From: Paeniglutamicibacter antarcticus_C | Lineage (GTDB): Bacteria; Actinomycetota; Actinomycetes; Actinomycetales; Micrococcaceae | DNA: 64,000 bases | Direction: 5' to 3' | Assembly: GCF_039544305.1 (NCBI RefSeq) | Contig: NZ_BAABLK010000006.1 | Span: forward strand, 62,001 to 126,000 | Part shown: positions 34,821 through 42,926 of the stretch, one piece after another | How positions within the stretch are numbered: position 1 is the first letter of the stretch | Layout: every line of letters starts with the position of its first letter | Position numbers and translations under genes: made by a program | The notes under the pieces: generated by a model | Seen by the model: only the letters and a program-made list of their open reading frames with translations | Databases searched by the model: none | What the model was told of the DNA's origin: nothing

Positions 34821-35254
34821 GCCGAACCTTCCACGGTTGCGTCTCGTGACTTTCCGGGTCCGGCCGGGGAAACGGGAATGTGCACATCCCCGATTTCTAT
34901 GTTGACCTCAATGACTTCGAAGTCAGTAAACTCTTGTACTGACTGAAAAACTGCTTCTCGGACCGATGCGGCCAAATCATGAAGGCGAACCCCGTAGGCA
35001 GCAGTGAGCACCATGTCGATGGCGACCTGTCGGGTCCCCACTTGCACGCTGACTCCGTGCGCCGGGTCCTGGGATGATCCCACCGCACCCCGCAGGGCTC
35101 CCAGGGCACGCGATGTCCCGAGCCCCAAGGAATGCACCCCGGGAATTGCGCGGGCCGCGGCAGCTGCAACCTTGGCCACGGCCAGGTCCGTGATCCTTGT
35201 TGTTCCGCCAGCTTCCGTTTCGGGCACCTTGTGCACCGACAGTTCATGATCCAT
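34817..35254 (-). CDS. Asp23/Gls24 family envelope-stress protein
   Basis: A 145-residue protein. The Asp23 domain is clear: TRITDLAVAKVAAAAARAIP followed by GVHSLGLG, VGTRQVAIDMVLTAAYGVRL, and VNIEIGDVHIP. ATG 35254 is preceded by AAAGGA at 8 bp, so the upstream in-frame ATG at 35281 is not used. It is the first gene of the five-gene envelope-stress operon. In staphylococci Asp23 is bound to the membrane through AmaP. Confidence 0.88.
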   Translation of the reverse strand: MDHELSVHKVPETEAGGTTRITDLAVAKVAAAAARAIPGVHSLGLGTSRALGALRGAVGSSQDPAHGVSVQVGTRQVAIDMVLTAAYGVRLHDLAASVREAVFQSVQEFTDFEVIEVNIEIGDVHIPVSPAGPGKSRDATVEGSA

Positions 35255-35464
35255 TGGCCCGGTCCTTTCCGCACGCGCCACATGTCCCTCGGCGCATGCC
35301 CCCAGCCTACAACCGATTGTGATGGATACCGCAAGAACCGGCAGGTGAGCAGGGGGTCAGCGACTCCGCTCCCCCCGCCGAAGAGCCGAGGCGGCTGCGG
35401 CGTTGGCGAAGCAAGGGTTCGCGTCGTTGGCATTGTGTCGATGCCGACTACTTTTTGTTAAAGC

Positions 35465-35493
35465 AAAAACCCCCTTGGCAACAAGGGGGTTTT
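35465..35493 (-). terminator. Rho-independent terminator of tRNA-Phe
   Basis: Stem CCCCCTTG/CAAGGGGG with a 4-nt loop, followed on the minus strand by TTTTTGCTTT. It lies 4 bp after the tRNA-Phe CCA end. A short T-run also follows on the plus strand. Confidence 0.9.
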
Positions 35494-35496
35494 AGA

Positions 35497-35572
35497 TGGT
35501 GGCTCCGACCGGCGTCGATCCGGTGACCTTTCGATTTTCAGTCGAACGCTCTACCAACTGAGCTACAGAGCC
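35497..35572 (-). tRNA. tRNA-Phe (GAA)
   Basis: A 76-nt cloverleaf with encoded CCA. Acceptor GGCTCTG pairs with CGGAGCC; the D-arm is AGCTCAGTTGGTAGAGC; the anticodon loop CTGAAAA carries GAA. Terminator directly downstream. Confidence 0.97.
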
Positions 35573-35627
35573 TGGCATCATCAGGCTAGATGATCACCCG
35601 ATCTTCCGGCGAACCGGAAAACCAAAG

Positions 35628-35701
35628 CGACCCTGACGGGACTTGAACCCGCGACCTCCGCCGTGACAGGGCGGCGCGCTAACCAACTGCGCTACAGGGC
35701 C
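35628..35701 (-). tRNA. tRNA-Asp (GTC)
   Basis: A 74-nt cloverleaf without encoded CCA. Acceptor GGCCCTG pairs with CAGGGTC (one G-U pair). The anticodon stem-loop GCCGCCCTGTCACGGCGG carries GTC, and the T-arm is GCGGGTTCAAGTCCCGT. Discriminator G. Confidence 0.96.
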
Positions 35702-35781
35702 TTATTTGCGAAGTCTCCCTCGCTCACAAGACAAGAACTCTACCAGAGTTTTTCGCTCGGGTATAATCCATATTTCATGCG

Positions 35782-35854
35782 TACCCCCAACGGGATTCGA
35801 ACCCGTGCCGCCGCCGTGAAAGGGCAGTGTCCTAGGCCGCTAGACGATGGGGGC
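35782..35854 (-). tRNA. tRNA-Glu (TTC)
   Basis: A 73-nt cloverleaf without encoded CCA. Acceptor GCCCCCA pairs with TGGGGGT, with a G-U pair at position 1. The anticodon loop CTTTCAC carries TTC, and the T-arm is ACGGGTTCGAATCCCGT. First gene of the Glu-Asp-Phe cluster. Confidence 0.95.
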
Positions 35855-36037
35855 CAGGAGCCTCTGCCGTGAATTTCTCCGTAGCAGTGGACTCCAATAA
35901 CTATAGAGGTAAATCTTCTGCTGCGCAAAACGAGCCAACAGCACTCCTCACCAACGACTCCCGGTATCAGCAATCCCCTGCGCGACCTCACCTAACCACC
36001 ACCCATGTGCGGACCGCGGCTCGGTAGAGTGCAGCTC

Positions 36038-36409
36038 ATGGGGTACGAAATGACAGACGATGAGTTTGAGCGCGTGGCCGAGCAAGCCTTGGACGAAATA
36101 CCGGCGCCGCTGCTGTCGATGATGGACAACGTGGCGATCTTCATCGAAGACACCTATACGCCCGGGCCTGGCGAAGACACGCACAGCAAATTGCTCGGCC
36201 TTTACGAAGGAACCGCGTTGACCGATCGCGACTCGGGGTGGGGCGCTGGAGCCATGCCCGATCGCATCACCATCTTCAAGGACGCGATCCTTGAAATCTG
36301 TTCGTCCGAGAAGCAAGTGGTTGAAGAGGTAGGAATCACGATCGTCCACGAGATCGCACACCACTTCGGTATCGACGACGACCGGCTGCACGAGCTTGGG
36401 TGGGGCTAA
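36038..36409 (+). CDS. Small zincin-like metallopeptidase family protein
   Basis: A 123-residue protein with the zinc-protease motif HEIAHHFGIDDDRLHELGW (HExxHxxGxxD), so His, His and Asp can bind zinc with Glu as catalytic base. It is compact with no TM segment, typical of the actinobacterial metallopeptidase family of about 120-130 residues next to tRNA or division genes. ATG 36038 is chosen; ATG 36050 is also possible. Confidence 0.88.
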   Translation: MGYEMTDDEFERVAEQALDEIPAPLLSMMDNVAIFIEDTYTPGPGEDTHSKLLGLYEGTALTDRDSGWGAGAMPDRITIFKDAILEICSSEKQVVEEVGITIVHEIAHHFGIDDDRLHELGWG

Positions 36410-36762
36410 ATCCGTCGGAGGACAAAAATTCTCAGGTATTTTTTCGCCAGCCGGTCCCACCGATGCATCCTGCCCTGCCAGCCCAGCATTTAGATGCCTT
36501 AGAAAGTAACGAAAAGGTCTCAGAAACCCACAAAAACGACCGTTTTTCCGAAAATGCCACTCGACAAGGTTGAAAAGTTCCTGCATTATCGTTATGCATT
36601 CGTTGCAATAGCCGCCCCGCCACTCACACCTTCATCTTGGGGATGCAGTTCAGCTCGTGACCATCATCGCTCCCTGGCTCCGACAGGCCCATCCTGTCCG
36701 GCGCCGCCCGGCCACGAATTAGATTCATGCTTGGACTGTTAGGCAGAATAGGAACCCTCTTT
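36410..36762. other. Intergenic region before the first NlpC/P60 gene
   Basis: 353 bp, less GC-rich than the surroundings and without a gene. It includes an inverted repeat AAAAACG/CGTTTTT at 36532-36547. I looked for a c-di-AMP (ydaO-type) riboswitch, which often precedes cell-wall hydrolase genes in actinobacteria, and could not recognise one. Confidence 0.45.
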
Positions 36763-37878
36763 ATGTCCATCCTCAAAAGCGTGGTCGTCCTGACCAGCGC
36801 AGCGCTCATCGCCTCCGGCGCATTGACTGCCACTGGCGCGCGGTCCCAGACCTCAATTGGATCTGCACATCAAGCCCCGGCGACCTCGGTACACAACGAT
36901 CAGAGCCTGCTCTCCATCATCTCCGAGTCCATGGAAACCTCCCGGCTCACCCCCGCCAAGAGCGCCGGATCCCTTGAGCGCCAGCTGGCAGCCGTCCGAA
37001 CGGCTCTGCTGGATGCCGAAGCCGCTACCTTGGAAGCCACGGAAAATGCCGTGGTTGCGCAGGAAGCTGCAGCACAGGATACGAGCACAACCAACTTCCT
37101 GACCGGGACCTCGCTGGTTAGCCTGGGCCAGAGCCAAGCGCAGGTCGAACGGCGCGAGGCATCCGATCTGGCACGCAAGGCCCAGGGCCTATTCGACCAG
37201 GCCGAAGAGGCATTGAACACCACGCACCACAGGCTTGTCGCGACATCGGCAGCCCTGCGCAAGACCACGGTCGACCAAGAAAGCGTCCGGCTTGCCAGGA
37301 TTTCGGAGACTCGTGAAGACGCAGAGCTCATGGCGGCACTTGAAGAATCCGACGCCATTGTTCCCGAGCCCGTCAATGATCCGGCAGTTGACCCCGAGAC
37401 GCTCGAAAACGCCCAGGCAGCTCTCGGTGCCTTTGGAAGCGCTTCCGTAGCCTCTGCCACCGGGATCCAGGTTCCCACCAAGAAGCTGACCCGTACGGCG
37501 CGAATCAACAAGTCCGTCAAATGGGCAAACAAGATCGCGAAGAACAACAAGTACAAGTACCGCTACGGCGCCACCGGCCCGAAATACTTCGACTGCTCAG
37601 GATATGTCGGGAAGGCCTACGCCCAAGGCGGCAAGAAGCTCAAGCGCACCTCCAGCTCGCAGTACAAGGCGGCACCCAAGAAGGTGAAGCTCTCGAAAAT
37701 GAAGAAGGGCGACCTCGTGTTCTGGTCATCCAATCGCGGCCGTTCCTTCTACCACGTGGCTATTTACGTGGGCAATGGAAAGATCGCCCATGCACGCAAC
37801 CCAAAGGCCGGCATTTCGGTCACCAAGTTGAACTACGCCGGAACACGCAATATCTATAAGTACGCCGGCCGCTACTAA
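36763..37878 (+). CDS. Secreted NlpC/P60 peptidoglycan hydrolase
   Basis: A 371-residue secreted protein. The Sec signal peptide covers about residues 1-28 (SILKSVVVLTSAALIASGAL). A long alpha-helical, Ala/Glu/Gln-rich region (about 50-230) is likely coiled coil. The NlpC/P60 domain is C-terminal, with nucleophile Cys278 (FDCSGYV) and His331 (FYHVAIYVG), then HARNPKAG. It cleaves stem-peptide bonds in the cell wall. ATG 36763 follows AGGAA; ATG 36727 would add residues that spoil the signal peptide. The basic linker RTARINKSVKWANKIAKNNK precedes the domain. Confidence 0.92.
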   Translation: MSILKSVVVLTSAALIASGALTATGARSQTSIGSAHQAPATSVHNDQSLLSIISESMETSRLTPAKSAGSLERQLAAVRTALLDAEAATLEATENAVVAQEAAAQDTSTTNFLTGTSLVSLGQSQAQVERREASDLARKAQGLFDQAEEALNTTHHRLVATSAALRKTTVDQESVRLARISETREDAELMAALEESDAIVPEPVNDPAVDPETLENAQAALGAFGSASVASATGIQVPTKKLTRTARINKSVKWANKIAKNNKYKYRYGATGPKYFDCSGYVGKAYAQGGKKLKRTSSSQYKAAPKKVKLSKMKKGDLVFWSSNRGRSFYHVAIYVGNGKIAHARNPKAGISVTKLNYAGTRNIYKYAGRY

Positions 37879-37909
37879 GCAGCATTCGCGTTGGCCCGGT
37901 GACCGACAT

Positions 37910-37946
37910 CCCGCCGTGACCTTAGTCGATGCAAGGTCACGGCGGG
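37910..37946 (+). terminator. Strong hairpin after the first NlpC/P60 gene
   Basis: A 14-bp perfect stem (CCCGCCGTGACCTT and its complement) with a 9-nt loop, 32 bp after the stop. No T-tract, but stability is high; probable terminator or 3'-end stabiliser. Confidence 0.65.
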
Positions 37947-38148
37947 GTACTAATTGAAAATCAAGACCAAATAAAGAAACGATCTCATCGTTGTAATTCA
38001 CGATATCTATGTGGCTGCTGTTGCCAGTGTGAATGGATATCGCCTAGGGTGCTATAGGAAGCAGCGATCAGGCCGCACCGGTCAGGCCATGTTTCCCGCA
38101 TAAATAGCGGGACTTGCAAACCAATCGCGCGGTAAGGAAAAACACGGT

Positions 38149-39870
38149 ATGGCAATCAGGAACACACTGGGCGTCGCTGCGTGCTCAATTGCATTGGCGG
38201 CAGCGTGCTTTACGAGCGGACTCCCCGCTGCAGCAGCCCCACTCACCGAATCAAGCGCCGTGAACGTCTTCGCGCAACCCAACAGCATTGGCATCGTGCT
38301 ACCTACCCAAGCGCAGCTTCTGGCAGCCAAGTCAGATCCCGAGGCCCTCAACGCCTTGGTCGATCGACTTGAGTCACAGATCGAATCCGGACGCCAGTCC
38401 ATCATCACCGCCGAGGCCGCCGCCTTGGACGCCCAAGACACCTTGCTGAACGCCGACCAGCTTCTCGCTGAACGGACCCAGGCAGCCACCGAAGCCGGTA
38501 CCGAAGCCGAGAAGGCGACAGAGTTCCTGCTTTCCAGCAAGGAAGAAGTCGGCGCACTGGCCTCGGACCTCTACCGCAATGGCGGTATCAACCCCGGCGT
38601 AGTGACTTTGCTGGAGGACACCGAAGACAACGACGTCCTGTACAAGGCCTCCACCATGGACGCACTGAGCGCCAACCGCACAACGACGGTCAGCAATGCG
38701 GAAGACGCGACGGCACTGTGGACCGCGTGGCAGAACTACGCAGCAGACGCAGCGGAAGCAGCCGACGCAGCGACCGAAGCGCAGCGCACCGCAGCCACCG
38801 AGGCCACAACGACACTCTCGGGATACCAGGCTTCTGTTGCACCCCAGGAAAAGCTCCGTGACGAGCTTATCGGCCAGCTGGCCTACCTGCATGAAGTCGA
38901 CGCCGCAAAGGAAGCCGAGCGCATTGCCGAGAAAGAAGCTGCGGCCGAAGCGAAGAAGCTGCAGGAACTGATCGACAACCCGGCTAAGGCCGAGCCCCTA
39001 GTGATCCAGCTGGACGAGGAATCCGAGGTCAAGCCGCTAGCGGTTCCGCCCAAGGTCCCCAACGAACGTCCGAAGGGTCAAAGGCTGGTTCCCAAGGCGC
39101 CGGAACTGGCCGTGGCGATTCCCCCCAAGGTTCGCGAGGAAGAATCGGCTCCCGAGCCGAAACCGGAGGCTACGGAAGCGCCGGCACCGAAGCCGACCCC
39201 CAAGCCCGAGGTTCCCAAGGAAACGGTCAAGCCGAAACCAAAACCTGAACCAACGCAGGCGCCTGCTCCCAAACCGACCCCCAAGCCCGAGGCGCCCAAG
39301 GAAACGGTCAAGCCGAAACCAAAACCTGAACCAACGCAGGCGCCTGCTCCCAAACCGACCCCCAAGCCCGAGGCGCCCAAGGAAACGGTCAAGCCGAAGC
39401 CCAAGCCTTCCCCGAAACCGACGATCGCCCCGCAGGCACCGAAGGAATCGATCAAGCCAAAGCCCGAGCCGAAGCCCGAGCCTCCACAGTCATCGGGCAA
39501 CTACAACTCGGCCATCGACTGGGGCCAGTCGACTGCCAATGACAACTCCAAGGGATATGTCTTCGGCGCCAACGGCCCGACAAACTACGACTGTTCCTCC
39601 TTCACCAAGGCGGCATTCTCCAAATCAGGCATTGGCCTGCCGCGAACCTCGTCGCAGCAGTATGCAGCGGCACCGAACAAGGTTCCGCTGAGCCAGTTGC
39701 GCCGTGGCGACCTTGTGTTCTCTTCCTCAAACGGTGGAAGTTCGTTCTACCACGTAGCCATCTACTTGGGCGGCGGACAGGTGCTGCATGCACGCAACCC
39801 CGCCAGCGGTATTTCCGTAACACCACTGAGCTGGGTCAACAACCTGCACTCATACGCGGGACGCTATTAA
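38149..39870 (+). CDS. Secreted NlpC/P60 hydrolase with repeat-rich Pro/Lys linker
   Basis: A 573-residue secreted protein (RipA/PcsB-like layout). It has a signal peptide (residues 1-28, ending near GLPAAAAP) and a long coiled-coil region (about 45-290, with LVDRLESQIESGRQSIITAE and VDAAKEAERIAEKEAAAEAK). A Pro/Lys/Glu linker of about 110 residues is built from 27-residue repeats (PKPEPTQAPAPKPTPKPEA). The NlpC/P60 domain holds Cys482 (YDCSSF) and His535 (FYHVAIYLG). The linker probably spans or binds the cell wall. ATG 38149 follows GTAAGGAAAA. Its catalytic domain closely resembles that of the preceding gene, suggesting an old duplication. Confidence 0.93.
   Translation: MAIRNTLGVAACSIALAAACFTSGLPAAAAPLTESSAVNVFAQPNSIGIVLPTQAQLLAAKSDPEALNALVDRLESQIESGRQSIITAEAAALDAQDTLLNADQLLAERTQAATEAGTEAEKATEFLLSSKEEVGALASDLYRNGGINPGVVTLLEDTEDNDVLYKASTMDALSANRTTTVSNAEDATALWTAWQNYAADAAEAADAATEAQRTAATEATTTLSGYQASVAPQEKLRDELIGQLAYLHEVDAAKEAERIAEKEAAAEAKKLQELIDNPAKAEPLVIQLDEESEVKPLAVPPKVPNERPKGQRLVPKAPELAVAIPPKVREEESAPEPKPEATEAPAPKPTPKPEVPKETVKPKPKPEPTQAPAPKPTPKPEAPKETVKPKPKPEPTQAPAPKPTPKPEAPKETVKPKPKPSPKPTIAPQAPKESIKPKPEPKPEPPQSSGNYNSAIDWGQSTANDNSKGYVFGANGPTNYDCSSFTKAAFSKSGIGLPRTSSQQYAAAPNKVPLSQLRRGDLVFSSSNGGSSFYHVAIYLGGGQVLHARNPASGISVTPLSWVNNLHSYAGRY
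39220..39381 (+). repeat. Perfect 81-bp tandem duplication in the NlpC/P60 linker
   Basis: Two back-to-back copies of 81 bp (39220-39300 and 39301-39381) read identical base for base, coding 27 residues each. A partial third copy follows (from 39382) and a diverged partial copy precedes (from about 39180). The lack of any difference indicates a recent slippage or recombination event. Confidence 0.92.
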
Positions 39871-39890
39871 CAGGCCCGCACGCACCAAGC

Positions 39891-39947
39891 CACAAATAGT
39901 CGGGGGCGCTGCAACCATCTTGGTTGCAGCGCCCCCGACTATTTGTG
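39891..39947. terminator. 27-bp bidirectional hairpin between convergent genes
   Basis: A perfect 27-bp inverted repeat (arms 39891-39917 and 39921-39947, beginning CACAAATAGTCGGGGGCGCT) with a 3-nt loop. It lies between the convergent NlpC/P60 and universal-stress genes, 20 bp and 11 bp from their ends, and must terminate both transcripts. Confidence 0.85.
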
Positions 39948-39958
39948 CAGAAAACGGT

Positions 39959-40930
39959 TTACAGTCCGTTTGCCTTGTCCTCGAATTCCTTGCGGGAAGC
40001 CAGTCGAGGATCATCCCCGTCCGGAACCACCATTACAGGGCCTTTGGAGTGGTGCAGCACGCCTTGGCTGGTCGAACCCAGCAGCATCCCGGCAAAGCCT
40101 CCGCGGCCGCGTGAGCCGGTGACCATCAGCCGGGCGGACTCGGATTCCCTAATCAGGATCTCCACCGGCGCTCCGTCGATCACGTCCATTTCGATCTGCA
40201 AGTCCGGGAAGAGGCTCTGCAGCCAAGCCTTGCCGATCCCCATCTGGTGGCGAACGTCCGCAGTAACGGCTTCCTGGTCGACAGTTGCAGGCATCCAGGC
40301 CAGTGCGCCGCTGATCGGAGCCAGCGCACACACCACACGCAGGGTCAGCCCGCGCTTGGCAGCCAACTCCGCGGCAACCAGCACCGCAAGGCGTGCCCTG
40401 TCGGATCCGTCCACGCCCACAACAACACGGTCCTTGACCTGGGAACCGCTCTCCTCGCGCTTGGCAACGCAAAGTGGAACCACAACGGTCGGGCACTTGG
40501 CATGGGCGGGAAGCGCGCTGGAAACCGATCCCAGCAGTCTTCCGACGAAGCCTCCCCGTCCACGGGTGCCAACCACGATCAGCTCGGCTTGGCGGCTCAG
40601 GTCCAAAAGCACCCCGGCCGGGTCACCCGATTCTATGTAGGTGCGTATCGTAATGTCTTCGTCGGTGATCGTGGCACGTGCTTGACGCACGACTTCCTCG
40701 GCGCCATTGCGGATCAATTGGTCATCCAGCGTGGCATAGCCTGCGTCCATGGAAGACGCGGCGAAGACCGGGATCGTATAGGCCGTCACGATATTCAGGA
40801 CGCTTCCGCGCCGCTTGGCCTCTTGTGCCGCCCATTTCAGGGCGCAGAGGCCCTGGTCCGAACCATCGACTCCGACAACGACTCCCTCGATGATCTCGGT
40901 GTCATCTTCGGGCCTGTTGTTTTCGCTCAT
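39959..40930 (-). CDS. Universal stress protein with two UspA domains
   Basis: A 323-residue tandem UspA protein. Both halves carry an ATP-binding motif of the type G-xx-G-x9-G: GTRGRGGFVGRLLGSVSS (first) and GSRGRGGFAGMLLGSTSQ (second). Both begin with VVGVDGSD. Such proteins support survival in stasis, hypoxia or oxidative stress. ATG 40930 is chosen, with AGGAG about 10 bp upstream; the in-frame GTG three codons before is too close to that site. Confidence 0.93.
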   Translation of the reverse strand: MSENNRPEDDTEIIEGVVVGVDGSDQGLCALKWAAQEAKRRGSVLNIVTAYTIPVFAASSMDAGYATLDDQLIRNGAEEVVRQARATITDEDITIRTYIESGDPAGVLLDLSRQAELIVVGTRGRGGFVGRLLGSVSSALPAHAKCPTVVVPLCVAKREESGSQVKDRVVVGVDGSDRARLAVLVAAELAAKRGLTLRVVCALAPISGALAWMPATVDQEAVTADVRHQMGIGKAWLQSLFPDLQIEMDVIDGAPVEILIRESESARLMVTGSRGRGGFAGMLLGSTSQGVLHHSKGPVMVVPDGDDPRLASRKEFEDKANGL

Positions 40931-41088
40931 CGTCTTCACTCCTACGTGTCACGGTCTGAGTCCTCGCGGGCATCCCCGGTACAGGGTCCCGCCCTTCCAT
41001 TGTTCACCAGAGCGTGACGTGGGTCTATCCAACGTCATGCGTGGCGCATTTCTCCACAGGTTTTTCGCCTAGTGGCGTAAAGACACAC

Positions 41089-41094
41089 TACAAT
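41089..41094 (+). promoter_or_regulatory. -10 element of a probably leaderless promoter
   Basis: TACAAT lies so that a start 7 nt downstream falls on the A of the permease ATG at 41101. The six bases between (TCCCCC) contain no ribosome binding site. The -35 is unclear. Confidence 0.45.
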
Positions 41095-41100
41095 TCCCCC

Positions 41101-42567
41101 ATGCCCTCTTTGGAAAACCCCACCCTAGAAAAGACGAAGGTTTCGCGCCTGGACCGCTATTTCAAGGTCACCGAACGCGGATCCAACTACTCGCGAGAAA
41201 TCCGTGGCGGCTTCGCCACTTTTTTTGCCATGAGCTACATCGTCGTGCTTAACCCGCTGATCCTGGCAGGCGCGGACTCCAACGGCGATTCACTTGGTTC
41301 GGCGCGCGTCGCGGCCGTCACGGCCTTGGTGGCCGGAGTCATGACGATCCTTATGGGAGCCTGGGCCAAGCACCCGTTCGCGATGGCAGCCGGCTTGGGC
41401 GTAAACGCGTTCATAGCTGTCACCGTGGCAACCAACCCTGGGCTCACCTGGCCAGACGTCATGGGCCTGGTGATCATTTCTGGCACGACAATGCTGGTAC
41501 TTGTCCTCACCGGGTTCCGCACCGCCGTGTTCAACGCAGTGCCCTCCAGCCTCAAGACGGCCATCGTGGTCGGCATCGGCATGTTCATCGCCCTGATCGG
41601 CCTGGTCAACGCCGGCTTTGTGCGCCGCATCCCGGATGCCGCAGGAAGCACCGTCCCCGTCGGTCTTGGCTTCGAGGGTACTCTCAACGGCTGGCCCATC
41701 TTGGTCTTCATCGTTGGACTGCTACTGACAGTTGCACTGGTCGTGCGCAAGACCAAGGGTGCGATCCTCATTGGCATCGTGGTCTCGGCCGTACTTGCCA
41801 ACATCCTTGAAGCGGTCTTTAAGATAGGCCCGTCCTTCGACGGCACCACGTTCAACGCGCAGGGCTGGTCCCTGGTGGCCCCCTCGATGCCGGACTGGGC
41901 ACTGCCAGACCTGTCCCTGATCGGCCAGGCGAACATCTTCGGTGCATTCCAAAACCTCGGCACCACCGCAGCCCTCCTGCTGGCCTTCGTGATCCTGCTC
42001 TCGATCTTCTTCGACGCCATGGGCACTATGGTGGGCCTGGCCAACGAAGCCGGCTCCGTTGACAAGGACGGCAACATCCCCGACGTGGATAAGGTGCTCT
42101 TGGTTGACGCGCTCGGTGCTGTCGTAGGTGGCGGCGCCTCGGCATCCTCGAGTCAGATCTACGTGGAATCGGGTGCCGGAATCGGCGAGGGCGCACGCAC
42201 CGGCCTGGCCTCGATCGTCACCGGTGTATTGTTCCTGGCAGCGATGTTCCTGACCCCGCTGATCCACCTGGTCCCGTTCGAGGCCGTCGCCCCGGCACTG
42301 GTAGTTGTCGGCTTCATGATGATCTCGCACGTCTCGAAGATCGACTGGAACGACTGGGGCGTGGCCATCCCCGCGTTCCTGACTTTTGTGCTGATGCCCT
42401 TCACCTACTCGATCGCCAACGGCATCGGTGCAGGCTTCATCACCTTTGTCTTCCTCCGGACGATCCAGGGCCGTGCCCGCGAGATCCATCCGCTGATGTG
42501 GGTGGTGGCCGCAGCATTCGCGCTGTTCTTTGGTATCGGCGTTATCGAGCAGATAGCCGGGATCTAG
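41101..42567 (+). CDS. NCS2-family purine permease (AzgA type)
   Basis: A 488-residue membrane protein with about 12-14 TM helices. It starts MPSLENPTLEKTKVSRLDRY and has REIRGGFATFFAMSYIVVLNP, the hallmark AzgA N-terminal block. Later blocks are AAGLGVNAFIAVTV, FFDAMGTMVGLANEAG and a GGGASASSSQIYVESGAG substrate-site loop. It is probably an importer of adenine, guanine or hypoxanthine. The ATG lacks a ribosome site, so translation is probably leaderless. Confidence 0.92.
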   Translation: MPSLENPTLEKTKVSRLDRYFKVTERGSNYSREIRGGFATFFAMSYIVVLNPLILAGADSNGDSLGSARVAAVTALVAGVMTILMGAWAKHPFAMAAGLGVNAFIAVTVATNPGLTWPDVMGLVIISGTTMLVLVLTGFRTAVFNAVPSSLKTAIVVGIGMFIALIGLVNAGFVRRIPDAAGSTVPVGLGFEGTLNGWPILVFIVGLLLTVALVVRKTKGAILIGIVVSAVLANILEAVFKIGPSFDGTTFNAQGWSLVAPSMPDWALPDLSLIGQANIFGAFQNLGTTAALLLAFVILLSIFFDAMGTMVGLANEAGSVDKDGNIPDVDKVLLVDALGAVVGGGASASSSQIYVESGAGIGEGARTGLASIVTGVLFLAAMFLTPLIHLVPFEAVAPALVVVGFMMISHVSKIDWNDWGVAIPAFLTFVLMPFTYSIANGIGAGFITFVFLRTIQGRAREIHPLMWVVAAAFALFFGIGVIEQIAGI

Positions 42568-42926
42568 CAGGGCGGGCTTCACCGGCAATCTTTTCAAGGA
42601 GCGGATCCGGGAAAGAACATTTTTCCGGATTCTCTCCTTTTGCCGTTCTGCAGGCAGTTGAAAACCACCGGTTGGCCGAGCAATAGACATCAAGCACTTC
42701 GCGGCCCGCTCTTCAACGGGCAGGGCCACGACCAGGAATCCCGACAGCCGCCTGTTTTCCCATCAGGGCCATTGGTGCGTCCGGACGATGCCAATGACCG
42801 CATCGTCGCCGCGAAAAAGACGGGAATGCACGGCAGGCTCTCTTGGCGATCAGCCCAGGAAACCCGATTCGTTGGCGTCCCTCATGAATCCGGGCTGTTG
42901 CGCTTGCTTTCGCCGGCATATGAGGC
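42568..42926. other. Intergenic region after the purine permease
   Basis: About 360 bp without a gene. Apart from the terminator at 42605-42630, I see nothing recognisable. Confidence 0.5.
42605..42630 (+). terminator. Terminator of the purine permease gene
   Basis: A 10-bp stem ATCCGGGAAA/TTTTCCGGAT (one G-T pair) with a 6-nt loop, followed by the pyrimidine-rich TCTCTCCTTTT. Confidence 0.75.

Noticed and set aside
36410..38148. c-di-AMP riboswitch before the NlpC/P60 genes
   Set aside because: I could not find the conserved core of the ydaO motif in either leader.
39180..39410. CRISPR-like or other repeat array
   Set aside because: The repeats are tandem without spacers and lie in frame within a protein linker.
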